This document shows, one piece after another, positions 18,118 through 26,387 of a stretch of DNA of 43,724 bases. The stretch lies in contig JAAYYW010000028.1 of the NCBI GenBank assembly GCA_012515195.1, forward strand, positions 1 through 43,724. Direction: 5' to 3'. The translations under genes were made by a program, and so were the position numbers. Numbering within the stretch: position 1 is the first letter of the stretch; each line of letters opens with the position of its first letter. Below the pieces are notes generated by a model. It made no database searches, was not told where the DNA came from, and worked only from the letters and a program-made list of their open reading frames with translations. Source of the DNA: Leptolinea sp. (GTDB lineage: Bacteria > Chloroflexota > Anaerolineae > Anaerolineales > Anaerolineaceae).

Positions 18118-19848
18118 TCAAAAACTCAATTCATTGTTGGTCTTCTCAACATCTATCGGGGTATTGCTGATTTTCCCCAGCAATTCCTTCCAGAAGCGTT
18201 CATCATAGCGGCGTGAATGAACCGGCAGCGGCATGGGAACACCCCAGCCGAGAAGGAGGACTTCTTCCTTTGGCTGCAGGCGCGAGAGCATACCGCGCAG
18301 CGAATCTTTTCCTGCCAGGCCGGAGAGAACCGCCTGGATATCGAGATCGTCGCCCAGCCAACCGGAGATGCGCGTGCCAAGCTGTGACATCACCTCGTCG
18401 TAGATTTGCGATGGGCGTTGGTCGATCACCAGCAGAGTGACGTAATATTTCCGCATTTCGCGCGCGATGGTGCTGAAGGTGGTCTGCGAAGCCATTTCGC
18501 GGTTGAGCATCTTGTGGGCTTCCTCAACCACAATCACCAGCGGGCGCGGTTCAGATGCTTTATCCGGGCTGCTGCGGAATGTGTTGGTTTTTTTCTCCCA
18601 TGCTTCCCGGATGCGCCGGGTAAGCAGATTGGTGACCAGCAGGTAATCCAGGTCGCTTTCGTTCTTGCCAAATGAAAGCACCACGTGCTGCCCGGCTTCC
18701 AGTGATTTGATGATCTCTCCCAGACCGTCGGACGCGGGCTGCTCCAGAATAAAAGGGCGGTTGAACACGCGGGTCATCTTGCTGTGCAGGCCGGCTGCTG
18801 CCGCCGGATGGATACCTTCACGCGCTGCCCAGGCTTCCACGCTGTCTTCTGCCGGGACCTTTTTCCCTTCGTCGTTTTCGTCTGTCGCACCCGGCCGCAA
18901 TTCACGGAATTCATGGAACCAGTGTTCTTCCCCGAAGCTGCGGATAAGCGCGTCCAGCGTGGTGGGTGTGGTCTCTTTCAGATTGAGTTCCCGGGTAAGC
19001 AGTTCAATATCTTCGGGGCGGATATCTTTTTCGGCGATTTCCAGGGTGTAATCGGGAGTGCGGCCGCGTACTGCCGCCGACGCACCCAGACCGACCACCC
19101 GAACCAGTGTCGGGAATTTCGAGCGCAGTCCGGGGACTTTTGTGTTGGTATCGGAGGATATGTCATCAAAACCGTATTCGTTGTGCATATCAAATACCAA
19201 CAGTGATGACTTGTTGTAATGGATCAATCCGGCCAGCAACAATCGGGTAAGGAAGGACTTGCCGGTGCCGGTTGACCCGAACACGCCGGAAGAACGCTGC
19301 ACGAATTTTTCAAGGTCAATGCATACCGGGTGTCCCTGTTCGCGGGTGTGCCCGATGATAAAGTTGCGGCCGTCCCCTTCCGCCGGGTCACCGAATATCT
19401 CGGCCACATCACCTTCAGCTGCCAACCGTACCGGTGAATGGTGCGCCGGGACAGTCTTTACCGGCAGGGGGTGGGAGCCGTTTGGGTTGGCTTCCATCCA
19501 GGTCTCATACGCGGGACTACCAGGTTCAGGGCCGCGATCCAGCATCAACGCCGGAAGGATTTCAAGATTGGTAAAGAGCGTTTGGCAGTGCAGTAATTTC
19601 GCCAGGTTACCTGGCAGGCGTTCTTCGCTCTGTTCATCAGCAAAGCGCGGGTTGGTGGAACCCAGGACGAGGTTGGTGACCAGGCCGTAGAATTGCCAGT
19701 CGCCGCTGCGGGTGACCACGAAACTGCCTTCCTGTACGTCATATGCCGGGACGGTGAGACGCGCGTTCAGGCTGTCTTTGAGAGAACCACCGACGATATA
19801 ACCAATTTCGGGATTTTCACCCGGGGAGGATGGATTGTTCTGTGCCAT
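18118..19848 (-). CDS. HerA-like DNA translocase ATPase (DUF87)
   Basis: 576 residues from the ATG at 19848, placed 6 bases after GAGG; a GTG four codons earlier overlaps the preceding stop and is less likely. The N-terminus (~15-70) is HAS-barrel-like (GYIVGGSLKDSLNARLTVP). Walker A is GSTGTGKSF (~residues 191-199), with DMHNEYGFDD just after. Walker B is VIVVEEAHKML, with a following TLLVIDQRPSQI that matches the HerA/FtsK sensor region. HerA hexamers translocate DNA and act with the NurA nuclease in end resection, best known from archaea. Here it is the last gene of a three-gene operon starting with NurA, which supports that pairing. Confidence 0.92.
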   Translation of the reverse strand: MAQNNPSSPGENPEIGYIVGGSLKDSLNARLTVPAYDVQEGSFVVTRSGDWQFYGLVTNLVLGSTNPRFADEQSEERLPGNLAKLLHCQTLFTNLEILPALMLDRGPEPGSPAYETWMEANPNGSHPLPVKTVPAHHSPVRLAAEGDVAEIFGDPAEGDGRNFIIGHTREQGHPVCIDLEKFVQRSSGVFGSTGTGKSFLTRLLLAGLIHYNKSSLLVFDMHNEYGFDDISSDTNTKVPGLRSKFPTLVRVVGLGASAAVRGRTPDYTLEIAEKDIRPEDIELLTRELNLKETTPTTLDALIRSFGEEHWFHEFRELRPGATDENDEGKKVPAEDSVEAWAAREGIHPAAAAGLHSKMTRVFNRPFILEQPASDGLGEIIKSLEAGQHVVLSFGKNESDLDYLLVTNLLTRRIREAWEKKTNTFRSSPDKASEPRPLVIVVEEAHKMLNREMASQTTFSTIAREMRKYYVTLLVIDQRPSQIYDEVMSQLGTRISGWLGDDLDIQAVLSGLAGKDSLRGMLSRLQPKEEVLLLGWGVPMPLPVHSRRYDERFWKELLGKISNTPIDVEKTNNELSF

Positions 19849-19859
19849 GTTTTTCCTCA

Positions 19860-20480
19860 CTAATCCTGGTAGATCTCGCTGACCGCGCCCAGCACGCGGT
19901 TGAGCGCTTCATAATCATCACGCAGCAAAACGATCAACTCGCTGACAGAAGCTTCCAGCCAGGTTGTGTCATTCAATTGCCGGTAGACATCGTTCATCTG
20001 ATGCAGATGGGCAGCCAGCAGCTCAGCTGAGGGAAGATCGGGGCTGCCAAGAATGTGCCGGAAATAACCGAACCGCCTGTCCGCGGTGAAAGTCAGCATC
20101 TCCTGCGCGCTGCAGGAAAAGATCTCATCCAGCGAAAGCGGCGGCCGGGGTGGCATCAGGTGAGATATTTTTCCATCCCGCTGATACCCGATGAACAACA
20201 CGCTGATTTCAACCGGGATGTTTCGGTTCAGACGGTTGTCTTGAATGAGCATATCGCTGACATGGTCGGCTGTAACAAGCTGGCGAACCAGGCCGTCGTC
20301 ATCGATGTGAATATCATATACCAGTCCAAATATCTGATACCCGGTCGCCGCGGGGATGCGAACCATCCCGCCAAATGTCAGGTTTTCCACCTGATTGACC
20401 TGGCAGCCGATCACACAGCCGGTGGTTGATGCCCGCAGGAGGCGGCCGATCTGGATGGATGTAGGGGTAAGCGGAAGCAT
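19860..20480 (-). CDS. HAS-barrel-like protein between NurA and HerA
   Basis: 206 residues. The N-terminal ~70 residues (IGRLLRASTTGCVIGCQV ... VRIPAATGYQIFGLVYDI) resemble the HAS-barrel found at the N-terminus of HerA and other ATPases. The rest is a helical domain with PPRPPLSLDEIFSCS and a C-terminal LIVLLRDDYEALNRVLGAV helix. No nuclease or ATPase motif is seen. The start overlaps the NurA stop by one base (TAATG), and its TAG lies 11 bp before the HerA ATG, so it is cotranscribed and coupled with both. A role as adaptor between translocase and nuclease is inference from context and fold. Confidence 0.75.
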   Translation of the reverse strand: MLPLTPTSIQIGRLLRASTTGCVIGCQVNQVENLTFGGMVRIPAATGYQIFGLVYDIHIDDDGLVRQLVTADHVSDMLIQDNRLNRNIPVEISVLFIGYQRDGKISHLMPPRPPLSLDEIFSCSAQEMLTFTADRRFGYFRHILGSPDLPSAELLAAHLHQMNDVYRQLNDTTWLEASVSELIVLLRDDYEALNRVLGAVSEIYQD

Positions 20481-21652
20481 TAGCGGTTCCTCGTTCTTCC
20501 TGCCAGATTCTTGGCGAATTGTTTGTTGGATGGAGTTGGAGGCGTCATCCCCTGTCCCATTAACGCGCGGGATATCATGGTTTCGATCTGGGTTTTATCC
20601 AGGAGTGTGACAAGGGCAATCTCATGTGAACGGTGCAACGCGTAAGGGTATGGTGTGCCGCCCAGATGTCCGCACTGTTCCAACATTACAGCATGCAGCA
20701 GCCCCACCTTTTCCTTATCTTCTGCAACCCAGGCGGGGATCTCCACCCTTGCCAGCGATGGTTTGTTTTCCGACCCTGTGTTCAGGTAAAAGAAGTGCAG
20801 GGCGGTTTCGCCGGGGAAGCTTTGGGCTGACTTGGATTGGATGGAGAATACGGCTGAACGTGTTAAAGGCGGCAGGCGGTGATTGAACAGAAAAATGTCT
20901 GATAATGGCGCCAGGGATTTCTCTCTATCCGGTATGGCCAATCCGGATGACTGTGGATCAACCAGCCCGAGCATGCGCGCCACCAGGTCGGATCCTGGCC
21001 GGTCTACATATCCGGCGGTGATGGTGCCCATTTGCGCCAGCTCGTGCAGAACACCGATATACTGTTCGAATTCCTGCTGTGTGTCCTTACTGCCCTGCGG
21101 GTCGCGGAAAAGTTCCAGCGGCCCATCGGTGAGGGCGATAACGGTTCCATCAATTTCACTGGCAAGAGTAGCCAGCATTTGACGTTCCCGTAAATCTCGC
21201 CGTAAAGCAACGACATCCTCACCGGCCAGATGCCCATCTGAATATAACTCGTCTATGGTGAGAAGGTGGGTTTCCACAACTTCCCGCGGCGGGGATTGCA
21301 GGGTGGAATCCAGGCGAAAGACACCAATGTTGATCACCCCGAAGGGTATGGGGTCGTGCCGGTTGGGGTTGACCTGCGAGCCGTCTGCTGCCAGTAAAGT
21401 AAAATGCCGCGCAATCGGTGGCGGGGGGAATGATGCGGTAATCTCCTCGTCAGTGGGGAGAGCACTTCGCAGGTTGCTGTGCGATGCCGCCGCCGCGAAT
21501 ACGGTTTCACGAACGGTTTCATTTTGTCCCGCCAGGCTGTCCAACACGATTGCGGCGCGTGACGCCCTGTCCGTTTGCTCTGCCAACCGTGCGCCGAATT
21601 GGCCGGACAGGGTATGTAATTGATGCTGGATTGCGGTGTAATCGAGCGGCAT
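20480..21652 (-). CDS. NurA-domain 5'-3' nuclease
   Basis: 390 residues from the ATG at 21652, chosen because the promoter at 21723-21695 and GGGGAAAAGG just upstream point to it; 34 further codons are open but are not protein-like. The NurA domain starts with the metal-binding LLAADGSQVNPNRHD (~residues 75-90), whose aspartate is the family catalytic residue. A second conserved acidic part is GTVIALTDGPLELF, and the C-terminal PYPYALHRSHEIALVT resembles the last NurA motif. In archaea NurA digests DNA ends when loaded by HerA. Here the HerA gene lies in the same operon two genes downstream. Function in bacteria is by homology. Confidence 0.88.
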   Translation of the reverse strand: MPLDYTAIQHQLHTLSGQFGARLAEQTDRASRAAIVLDSLAGQNETVRETVFAAAASHSNLRSALPTDEEITASFPPPPIARHFTLLAADGSQVNPNRHDPIPFGVINIGVFRLDSTLQSPPREVVETHLLTIDELYSDGHLAGEDVVALRRDLRERQMLATLASEIDGTVIALTDGPLELFRDPQGSKDTQQEFEQYIGVLHELAQMGTITAGYVDRPGSDLVARMLGLVDPQSSGLAIPDREKSLAPLSDIFLFNHRLPPLTRSAVFSIQSKSAQSFPGETALHFFYLNTGSENKPSLARVEIPAWVAEDKEKVGLLHAVMLEQCGHLGGTPYPYALHRSHEIALVTLLDKTQIETMISRALMGQGMTPPTPSNKQFAKNLAGRTRNR

Positions 21653-21694
21653 GCCTTTTCCCCGGATTGTGTCAGGTATGGAACATCTGTTTGA

Positions 21695-21723
21695 ATTATA
21701 GCCTGCCGGGTGAGGAGAATCAA
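21695..21723 (-). promoter_or_regulatory. Promoter of the nurA-HAS-herA operon
   Basis: On the minus strand TTGATT (21723-21718), a 17-bp spacer and a perfect TATAAT (21700-21695). The expected start near 21688 leaves a 5' UTR of about 36 bases before ATG 21652, with a GGGGAAAAGG Shine-Dalgarno-like stretch. Confidence 0.72.
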
Positions 21724-21814
21724 GGTAAATTGCTCCATCCCGGCTTGACTTCAAAAAAGTGGATAAGGGACGGTATTCAAATTAGTGGATTAATTCGCGA
21801 TAGATGCGAGTCTC

Positions 21815-22240
21815 CTTGTTAAAGTTACTTATCTGAACAAACTCTCTCCTGAAATACCAAACATCTCTGATGCGATTGACCTTGCCTGGTCTGTTTTGAC
21901 GAATGGTCATCGTGTATGTAATCATAGATCGGGTGAAACGCAGAGACCTGATACGTAAAGGTTATTTCGCCGGAGTTGCATTGACAGGTGTGATAGCGGT
22001 CAGAGTTAATTGCCACATCAGTCTGCTGTTTATCCACAAAGCCTATCATCAGAGGGGAATAGCCCGGAGTTTGTTCGAATCCATGGTGGATGACTGCCGG
22101 AGAGCTAACGAAGCGAATAGAAAAGCTTTCACTTCTTCTCCCCTGCCATAGAGTTTTATCGCCGGTTGGGATTTGTGAAAACCGAACCAGAGCAAACTGT
22201 GAAAGGGATCCGCTATACACCGATGGTTTACCGGTTATAA
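21815..22240 (+). pseudogene. Decayed GNAT acetyltransferase
   Basis: Pieces of one GNAT-family N-acetyltransferase lie in order but in different frames. From 21830 the frame reads YLNKLSPEIPNISDAIDLAWSV, typical of the family N-terminus, then goes out of frame. From about 21963 another frame reads GVIAVRVNCHISLLFIHKAY, then HQRGIARSLFE (the acetyl-CoA-binding Q/R-x-x-G-x-G/A motif), up to about 22135. From 22145 a third frame reads AIEFYRRLGF, ending at TAA 22238-22240. No start codon precedes the first piece, and a stretch expected between pieces one and two is missing or scrambled. At least two frameshifts are needed, so this is a genuine remnant and not a single read error. Confidence 0.82.
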
Positions 22241-22314
22241 AGTGAGATTTACCAGTATCCAGGCGATTTTACGGAGGAGAAAAATTCGAAAAATGGGGAA
22301 ATGCAAACAACGGA

Positions 22315-22343
22315 TTGCCCCTCCTTGTTTTTCGTACTATAAT
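22315..22343 (+). promoter_or_regulatory. Promoter of the FMN-riboswitch transporter operon
   Basis: TTGCCC (22315-22320), 17-bp spacer, perfect TATAAT (22338-22343). The expected start near 22350 is just upstream of the riboswitch P1 helix. Confidence 0.72.
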
Positions 22344-22358
22344 TCACAAAAGAGATTT

Positions 22359-22491
22359 TCCTTCGGGGCAGGGTGCGAAGCGGTTTCAGCTTCAATTCCC
22401 GATCGGTGGTGATAACCCACGAGCGCAATATATCGCGCGCATGACACGGTGAAATTCCGTGGTCGACGGTACAGTCCGGATACAAGAAGGA
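22359..22491 (+). ncRNA. FMN riboswitch (RFN element)
   Basis: The conserved core is unmistakable: TTCGGGGCAGGGTG at the 5' side, ATTCCCGATCGGTGGTGATA, then GGTGAAATTCCGTGG, TCGACGGTACAGTCCGGAT and closure by GAAGGA. The P1 helix is a perfect 6-bp pair, TCCTTC (22359-22364) with GAAGGA (22486-22491). The family binds flavin mononucleotide and shuts off riboflavin synthesis or uptake genes. It lies between a strong promoter and an intrinsic terminator that ends exactly at the first start codon, so transcription attenuation is the expected mode. Confidence 0.96.
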
Positions 22492-22530
22492 TTCGCTGGC
22501 ACAGGTGATTTGATTTCAGCCAGTTCCCGC

Positions 22531-22565
22531 CCCGAAAACTATTTGTTTTCAGGGTTTTTGTTTTT
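22531..22565 (+). terminator. Riboswitch expression platform terminator
   Basis: Stem CCC-GAAAAC / GTTTTC-A-GGG with a short loop, followed by TTTTTGTTTTT. The T-run touches the ATG of the permease gene at 22566. The AGGG in the 3' arm (22551-22554) is the only Shine-Dalgarno-like sequence in front of that ATG, so the hairpin may also mask ribosome binding. Confidence 0.83.
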
Positions 22566-23396
22566 ATGGCTGCCACATATTCATCACCAAAACAATCTGA
22601 TATTTCAGCAACCCGCAAACGGGAGAAGCGGTTTAACTGGTTCCTGCCGGTTTCGTTGACCGCGGGTGTATTGGTCTGGCAATTGGTGGTGATGCTGGCC
22701 GGTCTTCCTGTGTTCATCCTCCCATCCCCGGTTGACGTAGCCCAGCGTTTTATGTCCATGCTGGCTGATGGACGTCTTCTGCTGCATTCGGCCGTCACCC
22801 TGACAGAGGTGCTTCTCGGGCTGCTTGCTGGAGGTGGCGTGGCAACCCTCATCGGTTATGCGCTGGCCAAATCACACACCGCCGAGAAATTGCTATCACC
22901 GTATCTCATTGCCAGTCAGGCGATCCCGGTTGCGGCCATTGCCCCGCTTCTCATCATCTGGTTTGGTCCGGGGACCGGTTCCAAAGTACTTATCTGCGCG
23001 CTTACTGTCTTTTTCCCGGTGCTCATCAACACAATTGTCGGCCTGAGGTCAGTCCCTGAAAACCTGCGTGATGTGATGCGTTCCATGCGCGCCACACCCC
23101 GGCAGACGTTGGTTCAGTTAGAGATACCAGCCGCGTTACCGGTATTCCTGGCGGGTCTGCGGGTGGGGGCCACTCTGTCGGTCATCGGCGCGGTGGTGGG
23201 GGAACTGGTAGGTGCCGATAAAGGGCTTGGTTTTCTCATTAATCTGGGACGGGGTCAATATGATACCGCCCTTGTCTTTGTGGCAGTCGGCGGATTGGTA
23301 ACGATCGCGTTACTGCTTTATGGCACGGTTATGTTGCTGGAAAAACATTACCTTTCCTGGCAAAGTGAACCGGAGCGTGATAATTCATCCATGTAA
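22566..23396 (+). CDS. ribX: ABC transporter permease, predicted riboflavin uptake
   Basis: 276 residues of the SsuC/TauC/ThiX-like permease family, with about six hydrophobic helices between residues 25 and 265. The cytoplasmic EAA-type loop is RATPRQTLVQLEIPAALPVFLAGLRVG (residues ~178-204), which docks the ATPase. The ATG at 22566 is the only plausible start: the next in-frame Met is inside the first helix. It directly follows the riboswitch terminator. It is the first of three genes (permease, binding protein, ATPase), 10 bp before the binding-protein gene. Family alone would allow nitrate, taurine or thiamine-precursor transport. The FMN riboswitch makes riboflavin (RibXY system, described in Chloroflexi) the best reading. 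Confidence 0.85.
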   Translation: MAATYSSPKQSDISATRKREKRFNWFLPVSLTAGVLVWQLVVMLAGLPVFILPSPVDVAQRFMSMLADGRLLLHSAVTLTEVLLGLLAGGGVATLIGYALAKSHTAEKLLSPYLIASQAIPVAAIAPLLIIWFGPGTGSKVLICALTVFFPVLINTIVGLRSVPENLRDVMRSMRATPRQTLVQLEIPAALPVFLAGLRVGATLSVIGAVVGELVGADKGLGFLINLGRGQYDTALVFVAVGGLVTIALLLYGTVMLLEKHYLSWQSEPERDNSSM

Positions 23397-23406
23397 GAGG
23401 TAAATA

Positions 23407-24393
23407 ATGAAAAGCAAGTTCTTCCTAATTTCCCTGGTAATTTTCAGCCTTCTTCTAACGGCGTGCTCGGCAGGCCAATCTTCCCCGGCCGAGTTGACAC
23501 CGGTCAAACTGCCTCTAGGCTATGTTCCAAATGTTCAGTTCGCGCCGCTTTATGTAGCCATCGATAAGGGCTACTTCAAGGAGGAGGGAATTGATGTCAG
23601 CCTTGACTACAACATGGAAACCGATTCCGTCGCATTGTTGGGCGCCGGGCAATTGCAATTTGCCATAGTATCGGGTGAACAGATACTGCTGGGACGCAGC
23701 AAGGGTTTGCCGGTTGTTTACGCGGCAGCCTGGTATAACAATTTCCCGGTGGGAGTGATTGTCGATCCTGAAAAGAATGTTGTCCTGCCTGCCGATTTGA
23801 AGGAGTTGAATATTGGCCTCCCCGGAACATACGGGGCCAACTACATCGGTCTGCGGGCGCTTCTTTCCGCTGGTGGACTGGAAGAAAGTGATGTTATTTT
23901 AAATTCCATTGGGTACACGCAAGCCGAAAGCTTCTTGACAAAACGGGTGGAAGCGGCAGCCATTTATGTCGCCAATGAACCGGTCATTCTTGAGAATCAG
24001 GGCGTAGATTTCACGCTTTTGCGTGTGTCTGATTACACCAGTCTGGTGGCCAATGGCCTGGCGACCAATGAGAAGACTTTGAAAGAGAACCCTGATCTTG
24101 TACGGGGAATGATCAACGCCCTGCTTCGCGGTATAGCTGATGCTGCAAAAAATCCAGACGAAGCATTCACGATCAGCAAAAAATATGTTGAAAACCTGGG
24201 TAAAGCGGATGAAGCAGTACAGATGGCTGTTTTGAAAAAATCCACCGAATTCTGGACGACTGATAAACCCGGTTCTACCAGCCCTGAGGCATGGCAGAAC
24301 ATGCAGAACCTGCTGCTGGATATGGGAATGCTGGAAAGCCCGATTGACTTGACCGGCGCATACACCAACGATTTTCTTCCCACAGGAGAGTGA
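23407..24393 (+). CDS. ribY: ABC substrate-binding lipoprotein, predicted riboflavin-binding
   Basis: 328 residues with an N-terminal signal and lipobox LLTAC (Cys about residue 20). The mature part is an NMT1/THI5-like periplasmic-binding fold: VKLPLGYVPNVQFAPLYVAIDKGYFKEEGIDV (excerpt LYVAIDKGYFKEEGI), ALLGAGQLQFAIVSGEQ, NIGLPGTYGANYIG and AAIYVANEPVIL. The same fold binds thiamine precursors in ThiY. Control by the upstream FMN riboswitch points to riboflavin as ligand. The start follows AGAGG with good spacing. In the surface layer it would deliver ligand to the permease encoded just upstream and the ATPase just downstream. Confidence 0.85.
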   Translation: MKSKFFLISLVIFSLLLTACSAGQSSPAELTPVKLPLGYVPNVQFAPLYVAIDKGYFKEEGIDVSLDYNMETDSVALLGAGQLQFAIVSGEQILLGRSKGLPVVYAAAWYNNFPVGVIVDPEKNVVLPADLKELNIGLPGTYGANYIGLRALLSAGGLEESDVILNSIGYTQAESFLTKRVEAAAIYVANEPVILENQGVDFTLLRVSDYTSLVANGLATNEKTLKENPDLVRGMINALLRGIADAAKNPDEAFTISKKYVENLGKADEAVQMAVLKKSTEFWTTDKPGSTSPEAWQNMQNLLLDMGMLESPIDLTGAYTNDFLPTGE

Positions 24394-24402
24394 CACCAAC
24401 TC

Positions 24403-25218
24403 ATGGGTGAACATATCCTGTTGCGTATCTCCGATCTGACCGTGAATTTCCACGATGGAAATGGCGGACTGGAGGCGCTTGATTCCGTTGATCTTGATGT
24501 ACCGGAATGCCGCTTTCTTACTGTGCTCGGGCCTTCCGGGAGTGGGAAGACGACATTATTACGGATCATTGCCGGTTTGTTGAAACCAACAACGGGTTCA
24601 GTACGGTTCAATACACCCGAAGGCAATCTCCCACGGGTCGGGCTTGTATTTCAACAGGCAAACCTGATGCCCTGGCGCACTGTCATAGAGAATATTACGC
24701 TGCCGCTGGAATTACAGGGAGTGCACCGGGGGTATGCCTGTGACCGGGCGCGTGAATTCATTGAATTGGTGGGGTTGGATGGTTTTGAAAATAGTCTCCC
24801 GCGAAATCTTTCCGGTGGGATGGCACAACGGGTTGCCCTGGCCCGAGCATTGATCATGGAACCCGACCTGTTGCTGCTCGACGAACCGTTCGGATCATTG
24901 GATGCGCTCACCCGTGAGCATATGGGCACCGAATTACTTCGCATCTGGCAAAACCGCGAGACAACGGTGATGATGGTAACGCACAGTATTTCTGAAGCGC
25001 TGCTTCTGGCTGACCGGGTAGTAGTTCTTTCCGCCCGGCCGGGACGGATCATCCGTGAAATTGATGTACCGTTCCCGCGGCCCCGCTCAGACGCGATTCG
25101 TTATTCGCAGGAATTTGTTGAACTTGCCAGAGATTTGCGGTCAAGTATTATGGATGTTTCTGAACCAATGCCTGTGGAAAAAAGGAATAACCATTTCAGA
25201 AACGCAGGGAGAGAATAA
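24403..25218 (+). CDS. ABC transporter ATP-binding protein of the riboflavin system
   Basis: 271 residues. Walker A is GPSGSGKTT (~residues 44-52), the Q-loop is VFQQANLMPWRTV, the signature is LSGGMAQRVALARAL, Walker B is LLLLDEPFGSLD and the switch histidine is in MMVTHSI. All catalytic parts are present. It belongs to the SsuB/TauB/ThiZ group that energises NMT1-type importers. The gene lies 9 bp after the binding-protein gene, and the unit ends here: the next gene is convergent. Weak spacing of AGGAG to the ATG (about 14 bases) suggests dependence on translation of the gene before it. Confidence 0.9.
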   Translation: MGEHILLRISDLTVNFHDGNGGLEALDSVDLDVPECRFLTVLGPSGSGKTTLLRIIAGLLKPTTGSVRFNTPEGNLPRVGLVFQQANLMPWRTVIENITLPLELQGVHRGYACDRAREFIELVGLDGFENSLPRNLSGGMAQRVALARALIMEPDLLLLDEPFGSLDALTREHMGTELLRIWQNRETTVMMVTHSISEALLLADRVVVLSARPGRIIREIDVPFPRPRSDAIRYSQEFVELARDLRSSIMDVSEPMPVEKRNNHFRNAGRE

Positions 25219-25312
25219 TCCGGCAGCGCCGGAACTAAATCAGGGTCAGCAATGCAGTACATCAATTTTGCAGGAAAGAACGTGCAGAGTGATTTGCATT
25301 GAAACCATCCGA

Positions 25313-26344
25313 TCAATCCTGTGCGATGATCCCCTTCGGGAGATTCATAACAAGGGCTTCCATCAACAATTGGATATTCGCGTTTCCCAAACGGGATGTT
25401 GACGTATCAAGCTGGCTTATCAATCCGGCAGCATGCTCAGGATTAACGCTGCTTGATATGACCTCAACCTGCGGGCGGTAATCAATATTCGCGATTTCAT
25501 CGCCCAGTCCGGCGGACTGGAGCAAAACATCGCGCCACAGACTTTGCCAGAACACGAAACCCTCTCGCAGCCGCATGCGAAGCTGGTCGCGCTCTTCTTT
25601 ACTGCTGCGTTTCAGTTTGACCAATCGGTCTACGTACTCAAAACGCTGGGGTAAATTTTCGCCCAGCAAAGTGAAAAGTTCGTCCATCCACTGGCGGCGG
25701 GTGGAGCCTAACGCGGTGTCCGAATGTAAGCGCAGAGCAAGACCCGGCCGACCACCGCTGATCCGGGCGAGCAAGCGGGCATTGTCAGGTGATATGGTTA
25801 GCCTGTTCTCCAATTCTCCGGATAATCTGTCAGCGGCGAGCGGCCGCAGGCGAATCAACTCGCACCGCGAAACGATGGTCGGCAGCAGGTTTTCTGCTGT
25901 GTCGGCAGTCAGCAGCAATACGGTTTTACCGGGAGCCTCTTCCAGAGTTTTCAGCAATGCGTTTTGGGCGTTCTCGTTGGCTTCGTGGAAGCGCAACAAT
26001 ACGGCAATCCGCCGATTGGCTTCGTAGGGCATGAGCGACAGGGTATGTTGCAGTTCGCGAATTACGTCTACTTTCATTTCGCCGCCAACGGTTTCAGCCT
26101 TCAAGATGGTCAAATCTGGGAATTGCTGCCGGATTGTCATCCGACACGGACGGCATTCTCCACAGAATTCTCCGGGTGAAAGTGGATTGGCACAAACCAG
26201 GGCTTGCGCAAAGCGCAATGCCAGGGTCCCTTTTCCCACTCCGGCAGGTCCAGTGAACAGGTATGCGTGCCTGACGCCATCGCCGCGTATATGTTCCCCC
26301 AGAAGGTGGACTGCCCATTCATGCCCGATCAAATTCCATGCCAT
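25313..26344 (-). CDS. holB: DNA polymerase III delta' subunit
   Basis: 343 residues from the ATG at 26344, where the product begins MAWNLIGHEWAV as in related clamp-loader subunits. It opens the sliding clamp together with DnaX and delta. The AAA+ core shows GPAGVGKGTLALRFA (P-loop), a four-cysteine zinc module in C-x10-C-x2-C-x2-C arrangement (GEFCGECRPC), KTLEEAPGKTVLLL, and the SRC motif (IVSRCELIRL). The C-terminal third is helical collar. The P-loop is intact, unlike the degenerate one of E. coli delta'. It is divergent from a UvrD-type helicase gene with only 43 bp between start codons. Confidence 0.93.
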   Translation of the reverse strand: MAWNLIGHEWAVHLLGEHIRGDGVRHAYLFTGPAGVGKGTLALRFAQALVCANPLSPGEFCGECRPCRMTIRQQFPDLTILKAETVGGEMKVDVIRELQHTLSLMPYEANRRIAVLLRFHEANENAQNALLKTLEEAPGKTVLLLTADTAENLLPTIVSRCELIRLRPLAADRLSGELENRLTISPDNARLLARISGGRPGLALRLHSDTALGSTRRQWMDELFTLLGENLPQRFEYVDRLVKLKRSSKEERDQLRMRLREGFVFWQSLWRDVLLQSAGLGDEIANIDYRPQVEVISSSVNPEHAAGLISQLDTSTSRLGNANIQLLMEALVMNLPKGIIAQD

Positions 26345-26387
26345 AGTATAAAATTCTACCCGATTCCTGGGGTACAATCACCCCGCC
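26345..26387. promoter_or_regulatory. 43-bp divergent holB/uvrD promoter region
   Basis: Minus strand TAGAAT at 26358-26353 ends 8 bases before the holB ATG. Plus strand TACAAT at 26373-26378 ends 9 bases before the helicase ATG. Both would give essentially leaderless mRNAs. No clear -35 boxes; each would have to lie in the other gene's promoter or coding start. Confidence 0.5.

Noticed and set aside
22359..22491. TPP riboswitch, suggested by the ThiXYZ-like transporter
   Set aside because: The conserved blocks are those of the FMN element, with no TPP core (no CUGAGA region).
25219..25312. Terminator after the riboflavin operon
   Set aside because: CCGGCAGCGCCGG can pair, but no T-run follows, and I could not place a convincing intrinsic terminator.
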